From Sergeia podlipaevii (lineage: Eukaryota > Euglenozoa > Kinetoplastea > Trypanosomatida > Trypanosomatidae), in assembly GCA_030849805.1 (NCBI GenBank), contig JASANZ010001999.1, positions 1 through 31,731 of the forward strand: a DNA stretch of 31,731 nucleotides, written 5' to 3'. Shown one piece after another: positions 25,739 through 31,731 of the stretch (within the stretch, counting starts at the first letter, position 1; every line of letters begins with the position of its first letter). The notes under the pieces are model-generated. The model did no database searches and was not told the origin of the DNA. It saw only the letters and a list, made by a program, of their open reading frames with translations. The translations under genes were made by a program, and so were the position numbers.

Positions 25739-28219
25739 TCACACAACAAGAAGCTCACATAAGAAGGACGCGTCTACATCGTCCGCCTTGAGCTCAAGCG
25801 CGTCCTTAGCGACGGCTGCTGTAGTTGCACCCAAGTCCGTCATCACCGGCGATGCCGCCGTCGAGCGCTGCAGCGCCACTCCTGCAGCAACAGGAGTCAC
25901 CGTTGCGGTTTGGTAAGGGAGAGGAGGAGGAGGAGGAGATGCCATACCACTCGCGGGGGCATCCGCAGTACTAGTGGTGATGGCGGTCTTGCTGTTCACC
26001 TGATAGCTCGTTAGCAGTGCCCCTGTAGAGACAGGCTCCATCCACATCGGCGCACGAGGCCACAGAACGGCGTCGGGATTGCGCGCATCGACTAGTTCGA
26101 CGCCACCAGCAAGGCGGAGCCACCCGACATGCCATGGCAGCAGCGCCAACGTAAAGGGAAGGACGCTTTCAGGCTCTAGAAAGCCCAATGGGCGTATGGC
26201 GGGACCTGCGTACAACCAATCTGGTGCGAGCAGCTCAGGCCTCACCTTGAGCGCGACGTCGCGCGAGGCGCTGGGTCCATTACTGCTGCTGCTACTCTCA
26301 GAGGCATGATTGATGATCACACAGTGAAGCTCAAGAGGTTGCCCGGCTCTGAACGGCCCTTCGGTATCGTCACTGCCCTCACTCATGCCGGAAGTAGCGG
26401 CAGCGGTGGAGGCGGAAGACGCAGGGAGTGGCCGCACACCAATGACTACAACTTCTATGGACGGAAGAGAGGCAAGACGCCCGATGTGGATAGAGCTGCC
26501 ACGTGCGATACCACCGTCGCCACTCTCGCGTGACCAGCGCCATTCAAGACGGCCCAGTTCACAAAGTCTCTGAGGTAGCAACGCGGTGGCTGTCGTCGTC
26601 ACGCCAAGGGACCCCGATGATGGTGAGGAGCTCAGAATACGACCCGATACCGCCGCTGCTGTGGCACTACTACTGCTACTACTACCACCGTGTATGACGG
26701 TGATGTGTCTGCGCAGGAGTTCAGAGCTGATGCGAAAGGCAAACGTGTACAGGCGTGCTTCTCCTGGGGCCATGTGAAGTTGCCCAAGATTCTTAGCAGC
26801 ATCAGCAGCAGCATCCGTCGCACTTTTGCTAATAAGCGAAAAGGGACACACACCAGTAGCCCTTGCGCTAGAGGCCCACCTTTGCCCATTCCCATTGTCA
26901 GTGGCACCTGTCCCATCATCCTGATCACTACCACCGCCCGCAAGCACCAAGCGAACGTCGGAGAGCGCGATTGGCATGGCTGCGGTGTTGCGCAAGCCGA
27001 CTGTGAGTAGATAGGCTATGCTTGGCAGCCTCAAGTACGTCCGCGTCGCCCTCTCCAGAGGGTAGCAACAGCCACTCTCACCACAGTCTTCTTCGTAATG
27101 ATGATAGTCGTCTCCTCCTCCTCCTGAACCTGAAGCCTGCCTCCCGCCGCTTCCACTCTGCCGGATAGCGGTGGTGCTCGTGGCGTTGGTGATGTCGCTG
27201 CTGCCGCTGACTTCCACCGATGGCCTTGCGGATACTTGCGGAGTACGCGTGGATTGTTTTCCACCGCTATTGCTACTATTGTTTCCTCCTCCCGCCACAG
27301 CAGTAGTCATAGTGTTATCATTATGAAGAAGAGAAGGGCTAGCAGTAGAGTTGCTGTTGTTCCGCATCCCTTCAGCTGATGAGAACAGCGTCGAGGAGGC
27401 TGGTGTCACCACTCTTCGCAGCACGCGTTCCATGACCTCCATGACACCCTGCTCGGCTTTCACCGTACTCGCCCACGTGAAGCGACGGGTTTCAGACGAA
27501 GGGTCTGTGTAAGTAACGTTTACGGACAACGTATGACTCCCGAGCTCTGCCAAGGGCATCTCTACATTGCACGAGTAGTTACTTTTCCCCGGCATCCCAG
27601 CGATGTTGTGTCGCAGCACCATCGTCCTTTGCTGGTTTGGCTGAACCGACTCCACACGGATACTCACCGTGGAGAGTGGGTACGTAGCGGCGTTGTGGAA
27701 GACCATAAATGCGCGGAAGGACTCGTGGACGAGGTAGGTGCCTACCTTGGTGGGTAGCGTGAGGAATGGTTGAAGACCAAAGCCTCCGCAGCCGACCTGA
27801 TGAGGATTACTGGACGGCCGCAGCAGCGGCGACGGCGGCGATGGTGATGAATAGGACGAGGACATATGTGGGGAAGAATCAAAAATGCGATCGCGCAGGA
27901 CATCATAGAGAATATCGCCTTCCTCGACAAGATCTGGCATGCTGTTTTGCTCATAAAAGTTAGGCCTTCTCAACACCATTGCCTGCATGGTGAGTGGACT
28001 TGCCAGTAACGCCGGGACCGCGGTGGCAGTGGCGGTCAAGGGGACCGGCTGACCAGTAACTTTCTGCGACGTTTGCTGCTGTTGTTGCGCTTGAGTGCCT
28101 GTAGAGCTGATCTGCGGAGCCGGCATGGAGTTTGCGATGCTGGCCATGCTGCTGGGGGCCTGGCCCTCCCTTCGGCTTATACTGGCAGGAAGACTTTCAG
28201 AGCCGCCTCCTGGCCTCAT
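25739..28219 (-). CDS. TRAPPC13-like subunit (DUF974 family)
   Basis: An 826-residue protein matching the TRAPPC13/DUF974 family along its length in order. The block MVLRRPNFYEQNSMPDLVEE (81-100) corresponds to the family's N-terminal region. LPTKVGTYLVHESFRAFMVF (155-174) corresponds to LPQ-FGNIYLGETF-SYI. TLSVNVTYTD (230-239) corresponds to the conserved HILVCAVSYT strand. A later YLLTVGLRNTAAMPI strand, an APGEARLYTF segment, a GRLEWRW strand, and the C-terminal block with AGQPLELHCVIINHAS complete the match. Human TRAPPC13 is about 417 residues; the excess here is Ser/Thr/Gly/Asn-rich insertion between strands. Family members belong to TRAPPII/III-type tethering complexes at Golgi and autophagic membranes. 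The first 77 residues are low complexity, and homologues begin near M78/M81, so a later start is possible. Confidence 0.8.
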   Translation of the reverse strand: MRPGGGSESLPASISRREGQAPSSMASIANSMPAPQISSTGTQAQQQQQTSQKVTGQPVPLTATATAVPALLASPLTMQAMVLRRPNFYEQNSMPDLVEEGDILYDVLRDRIFDSSPHMSSSYSSPSPPSPLLRPSSNPHQVGCGGFGLQPFLTLPTKVGTYLVHESFRAFMVFHNAATYPLSTVSIRVESVQPNQQRTMVLRHNIAGMPGKSNYSCNVEMPLAELGSHTLSVNVTYTDPSSETRRFTWASTVKAEQGVMEVMERVLRRVVTPASSTLFSSAEGMRNNSNSTASPSLLHNDNTMTTAVAGGGNNSSNSGGKQSTRTPQVSARPSVEVSGSSDITNATSTTAIRQSGSGGRQASGSGGGGDDYHHYEEDCGESGCCYPLERATRTYLRLPSIAYLLTVGLRNTAAMPIALSDVRLVLAGGGSDQDDGTGATDNGNGQRWASSARATGVCPFSLISKSATDAAADAAKNLGQLHMAPGEARLYTFAFRISSELLRRHITVIHGGSSSSSSATAAAVSGRILSSSPSSGSLGVTTTATALLPQRLCELGRLEWRWSRESGDGGIARGSSIHIGRLASLPSIEVVVIGVRPLPASSASTAAATSGMSEGSDDTEGPFRAGQPLELHCVIINHASESSSSSNGPSASRDVALKVRPELLAPDWLYAGPAIRPLGFLEPESVLPFTLALLPWHVGWLRLAGGVELVDARNPDAVLWPRAPMWMEPVSTGALLTSYQVNSKTAITTSTADAPASGMASPPPPPLPYQTATVTPVAAGVALQRSTAASPVMTDLGATTAAVAKDALELKADDVDASFLCELLVV

Positions 28220-28653
28220 CCTATATATTTATACGTGTTTATATATATATGTGTGCGTAGATACACTTCGCCTTAGGTATAGAGTACTGCAAAGCACACA
28301 TATAGAGGAAACATAGGGTGAGTAACATAATAATAATAAAAATAATAATAAGTCAAGCGGTGGTGAACAGGGGAAGATACATTTCTTTTTTTTTTTTCTT
28401 GTGTGTGTGTATCGCTTTTTGCTATACTATATATATATATATATATATACTTTTTTCCCCATCTCCTCTTTTGGAACAAAAAGTTTACGACGAAGGATTC
28501 GTAGAATTCCCTGTCATGAATGCAAATAAACAAAAAAAAAATAATAATAATGATAACGCGGGTAAAATATATATAACACGTAGAGAAAGATAGAAGAGGT
28601 GGAGGGACGCGGCCACATGTAACGAGTTTCCCCCCCTCTCTCTCCTCTCCTCC
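28220..28653. other. Spacer between the WASH and TRAPPC13-like genes, no gene seen
   Basis: About 430 bp with an AAT-rich part (28328-28352), a TA array (28426-28449) and an A-run. It is the shortest spacer between two complete genes in the window. Confidence 0.65.
28287..28311 (-). promoter_or_regulatory. Putative spliced-leader acceptor for the TRAPPC13-like gene
   Basis: The minus strand reads a loosely pyrimidine-rich stretch ending GCTTTGCAG, with AG at 28288-28287. This gives a leader of about 68 nt before ATG 28219. It would retain the 77-residue N-terminal extension. Confidence 0.4.
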
Positions 28654-30966
28654 TCACCAATCACTATCACTGGAACTTGTCACTGCGGCTTGCTTTGGCG
28701 GCGGTGGCGGCGCCTTCTTGCTTGTTGAAGGGACAGGGGGCGGCAGTGCGTTTGATCTCGCAGTAGGAGCAGCAGACGCCGACTTGGCCATCGAAACGAA
28801 TGGTGGTGGTCGTGGTGGCGGAGGCGGAGGTGGCGGTGACATCGAGGCAGCCGCCACGCTTTCATTACCCTCGACGCTCTTCCTCACAGCTCTACTATCA
28901 CTGCAGCTGTTGCTAGTGGCGCTAGCGGCGTCGTCGTCATCCTCATCGGAGTGAAGCCCAGTAATTCCTTTCCGACGATTCGCCAGAAGTGTTGATAATG
29001 CCTTTAGTGGGGCTTTAGAGGCCCCCGGTGGTGGTGGTGGTGGTGGCATGCTTCCTGAGTTCATTCTCTTTTCCTTGGCACCATCATCATCATCACCAGC
29101 ACCACCACCACCACCAGCCTCACCATGCCTGTTGCTGTTATTATTGTTGTTGATGTTTGCGCGCTCGCTGCCTCGGTCTCGCGTCACAGTGGGTCTCAGT
29201 ACGACTGCTTGAAGAGCAGCTGCGAGGGCGGCGGAGGAGCCAGCTCCACCCGGCGTAGGCCTGTCCCCGGCACAACCACTTGGGCTGGGCTCTATCGTTG
29301 CAGACTTAGAGCGCTGCTGTGGTATCGTTGATCTATAGGAGGGCATGGGTGGTGGTGGTGGTGGAGGCGGAGGAGGAGGAGGTGGTGGTGGCGGTGGTAG
29401 TAGTGGTGCTCCCTTATTATAGTTGCCTACACGCACGGAACTCATTCCTGATTGAGGCGGCGGCGGCGGTGGCGGTGGCGGGAGTCCTGACATCGGTGGA
29501 GGTTGAAGAGGAGAAGGAAGGCCCTGAGGCTGCTGCTGCTGTGCATTGATGCTGTTGCTACTGCCCCACGCTAGGGCGGCAATACCATCCAGTGGAAGGT
29601 CCTCACCGTCACCTCCTGCAGCTCCTCTTCCGTAGTTGTGGAGGATTGCCCTACTGCTGCTGATATCCCCCCATGACGACGTCGTCGTTTCACTGCCGAC
29701 GGCGATGAGATCGCGACTGGTGCTGCCTGGAGTGAAGAAGTACTGTGCATTGACACCCACACCATGGCCATCGGACCGCTTCGCGCCTTGCAGACGCGCA
29801 TGCAGTGCACTCATGTCACCTTTTCTTCCCTCCGTCTGCCTCTGCTGGTAGTACGGCTGTGTGCCACTGACTGCTTCGTCGTCGTGGTCTCCGCCTCGAG
29901 AGTGTAGTTGTTGTTGTTGTTGTTGTTGTTGAAGGGCTTGAGCTCTGTGTCGAGTCACACGTGGGTCTTCGTAGAGATTGTCTTTGGTACCATAAAGCAA
30001 GAGTGACGCAACACTCGCAAGGTTCGCTGGTGGAGAGCCCAGGCCTTGTCTTGAAGTGAAGGGAGCTGACCACGGCTGTTGTTGTTGTTGCTGCTGGTAC
30101 GCAACGTTGTACTTCCACGGCACCTCAAAGAACATGATATCTTCCAGCGAAGTGACGGTCAAAGTCTTAGGAGGCGGCACCACATCTTCTCTTTCCACTA
30201 AGTTGCGCTGCATGTTTCTGCCCTGATGACGATGACCTCGCGAAGTTGCTGCCGCCGCCGCGGCCACACCACCACTGACACCCTTAGCGAAGCACTCATC
30301 CAGTCGATACACGTGTTGCACGCGTAGAATGCTATTGCGGACGGCATCCTTCGTGCTACCCTCCATCCCTTCTTCCTCTTCCTGGTCATATTCCGCGTTG
30401 CTGTCATCATTGCACGACAGGCGGAAGGCCGGCGTTGGTTTTAACTTCTTCTCCTTCTTCATCATCATACGTGCCACAAGCGCATCGTCTAGGACAGTAC
30501 TCCTCTCGTCGCTATCCCCTTCATCACTGCTGCTCTTCTCCTTTTCTCTTTTCTTTCTTCTTTCCACATGAGAAAGACGCGACCGCTGGCGTCGAATGGG
30601 CAGCGGTGGCACTGCCAGCGATGCACCTCGCGCAACTCCACGACCACGCCTTCCCTTCCGTCCTCGATGATGATTACCACCACCACCACCAGCAGCAGCG
30701 GTACGTGGTGAAGGAAATCGTGCTGGGCAGTTCAGCAAGATAGCTTGTGTCTGAGCACCTTGTGCACGCGCCAGAACGTCCGCGCACGCGTCAACTCGTC
30801 GCGCTACACAATCGAGCCGTTGTTGTGATGTTGTAACCGCGATCTCAATGCGATCAAAGACAGAGTCGATCGTGGCGGTCAAGTCCTGCAATGCGCAGAT
30901 AGCGGCCACCGTGGCGGAAGGCCCCCCTTGTGTGTAAGGCACAGAAATGACGCGAGTGGTATCCAT
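28654..30966 (-). CDS. WASH1: WASH1-like Arp2/3 activator
   Basis: A 770-residue protein from ATG 30966-30964; the codon before it is TTG and is not used. Residues 7-87 match the N-terminal WASH homology region: VPYTQGG, an amphipathic helix around ALQDLTATIDSVFDRIEIAV, then LLNCPARFPSP. SLLLYGTKDNLYEDP (about 321-335) matches the LLLFNTTENVY segment, and QYFFTPG (about 408) the NYFYVPD segment. Several polyproline runs follow (about 495-541, 642-648 and 712-722). A degenerate WH2 (V) motif ALAAALQAVVLRPT lies at about 581-594. The C region STLLANRRKGITG (about 659-671) is close to human NKLVMRRKGISG. The protein ends SSSDSDW, a minimal acidic tail with the terminal tryptophan. In known systems WASH, in its pentameric complex, drives actin branching on endosomes for retromer sorting. 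Polyglutamine runs interrupt the middle. Confidence 0.85.
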   Translation of the reverse strand: MDTTRVISVPYTQGGPSATVAAICALQDLTATIDSVFDRIEIAVTTSQQRLDCVARRVDACADVLARAQGAQTQAILLNCPARFPSPRTAAAGGGGGNHHRGRKGRRGRGVARGASLAVPPLPIRRQRSRLSHVERRKKREKEKSSSDEGDSDERSTVLDDALVARMMMKKEKKLKPTPAFRLSCNDDSNAEYDQEEEEGMEGSTKDAVRNSILRVQHVYRLDECFAKGVSGGVAAAAAATSRGHRHQGRNMQRNLVEREDVVPPPKTLTVTSLEDIMFFEVPWKYNVAYQQQQQQQPWSAPFTSRQGLGSPPANLASVASLLLYGTKDNLYEDPRVTRHRAQALQQQQQQQQLHSRGGDHDDEAVSGTQPYYQQRQTEGRKGDMSALHARLQGAKRSDGHGVGVNAQYFFTPGSTSRDLIAVGSETTTSSWGDISSSRAILHNYGRGAAGGDGEDLPLDGIAALAWGSSNSINAQQQQPQGLPSPLQPPPMSGLPPPPPPPPPQSGMSSVRVGNYNKGAPLLPPPPPPPPPPPPPPPPPMPSYRSTIPQQRSKSATIEPSPSGCAGDRPTPGGAGSSAALAAALQAVVLRPTVTRDRGSERANINNNNNSNRHGEAGGGGGAGDDDDGAKEKRMNSGSMPPPPPPPGASKAPLKALSTLLANRRKGITGLHSDEDDDDAASATSNSCSDSRAVRKSVEGNESVAAASMSPPPPPPPPRPPPFVSMAKSASAAPTARSNALPPPVPSTSKKAPPPPPKQAAVTSSSDSDW
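29341..29400 (-). repeat. Polyproline-coding CCN array in WASH
   Basis: On the minus strand this is a run of CCN codons giving about 18 consecutive prolines, built from mixed CCA/CCC/CCT codons. Polyproline in this position binds profilin-actin or SH3 domains in WASP-family proteins. The array is likely length-variable. Confidence 0.8.
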
Positions 30967-31698
30967 CAAGATAAATCGATTGATAGAGAATGGTCTACGT
31001 CCCCCCCCTTTTTTAAAGTATATGTGTGTATGCGTGTCTGTGTAAGTGTGTGTGTGTGTGTGTATGCGCTTCTGATTGCCCCGCGATAGGCGTGATAGGC
31101 TTCCACTTGCAATAAACTATATTAAGATGGCGTGGTCACTCATCCATGCCCTCATGTGCACGCGGGTTCTCATATAATGAACAACAACGACAACAGCGAA
31201 AAAGTAGTAGTGAAAAAAAAGTTCACCGATAATAAACAAAAAGAAGAATAAAAAAAAACAGAGGTGGATAAATAATCATGTGCATTACACATATTAGCAA
31301 GTTGATCAGCGCTGGACATTCCCTGAACTGAAGAAAAAAAAAAGGGAAGAACAGCTGATAACGTAACATGAGTCAATCTGTTCCTTCCTTTTTAAGGTCA
31401 GCACGAAGAATACACAGACGGACATGCACGTTGTGTGAGGGAAGAACACCCATGTAGCAGATCCACATCCACAAAAAAAGGAAAAAGGGAATTGTGGAAT
31501 TGTGGGATCGCTACATAAGCGCGTGTTAAGCTTTCAACTGGTATATATATATTTTCGTTTTTTTTTTTTTTTAAGATAAAAATGATGTATAGGTAAAGTA
31601 GAAAATGTTCATGCGAGTTCCTTCATGATATTGCGTTTGATACGAACGTAGCATTCACAAGACACACACACACACATGCACACGCGCTCCTCTCCTTG
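30967..31698. other. Spacer upstream of WASH, no gene seen
   Basis: It contains a C-run at about 31002-31009, a GT array at 31046-31063, a less AT-rich patch at 31070-31175 and A-rich stretches. No clear polypyrimidine-AG signal was found directly in front of WASH; an AG after the CA-rich (minus strand) array near 31040 is possible but weak. Confidence 0.6.
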
Positions 31699-31731
31699 TT
31701 ACCTGCAGATATCAGCAGCGAAGTGGGCTGC
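31699..31731 (-). CDS. Possible C-terminal end of another gene
   Basis: The last 33 bases read on the minus strand as ten sense codons (AAHFAADICR) followed by TAA at 31701-31699. The sequence becomes GC-richer exactly here, as at other gene ends in the window. The fragment is too short to identify, and one open frame over 30 bases is not strong evidence. Confidence 0.3.
   Translation of the reverse strand, partial: AAHFAADICR

Noticed and set aside
30967..30969. TTG as WASH start codon
   Set aside because: The next codon is ATG, and nuclear genes of trypanosomatids start with ATG. For the same reason GTG at 3363-3361 was not used for the CHCH gene.

Overview
The window looks like nuclear DNA of a trypanosomatid (kinetoplastid protist). 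All credible genes lie on the minus strand, none shows an intron, and they are separated by AT-rich spacers full of microsatellites. Upstream of most start codons, read on the minus strand, is a T/C-rich tract followed by an AG, as expected for trans-splicing of a right-to-left polycistronic transcript. Gene content also fits: a CesT/PDZ protein of the type annotated in kinetoplastids, axonemal proteins and WASH. Genus cannot be decided from the sequence. I see no tRNA, rRNA, CRISPR array or intact mobile element, and no credible plus-strand gene.

Layout in transcription order (right to left): a possible gene end at the right edge (31731-31699); WASH1-like Arp2/3 activator (30966-28654); TRAPPC13-like trafficking subunit (28219-25739); a spacer with a roughly 230-bp duplication around an undetermined base; a 1976-residue low-complexity protein of unknown function (23873-17943); a ubiquitin-like/coiled-coil/CesT/PDZ protein (15461-13038); a 1057-residue cysteine-rich protein with a possible cyclin fold (12164-8991); a 717-residue protein ending in an axonemal dynein light chain (p28/DNALI1) domain (8060-5907); the E2 enzyme UBC13 (5149-4700); a twin-CX9C (CHCH) protein (3357-2506); and the 5' end of a CHCHD2/CHCHD10-like gene running off the left edge (148-1).

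The genes do not form one pathway, as is normal in trypanosomatid arrays, but two neighbouring pairs stand out: WASH next to TRAPPC13 (endosome/Golgi trafficking) and two CHCH-type mitochondrial genes side by side. Most of the proteins carry long Q, S, T, G, N or P runs, often inserted between elements of a conserved fold; UBC13 is free of them. The most interesting items are the eukaryotic use of a type III secretion chaperone fold, the WASH protein with a degenerate WH2 and a minimal acidic tail, the enlarged p28-domain protein, and a thrice-occurring DAPP motif in the giant low-complexity protein. All family assignments come from reading the translated sequence against remembered family features; no search was run.
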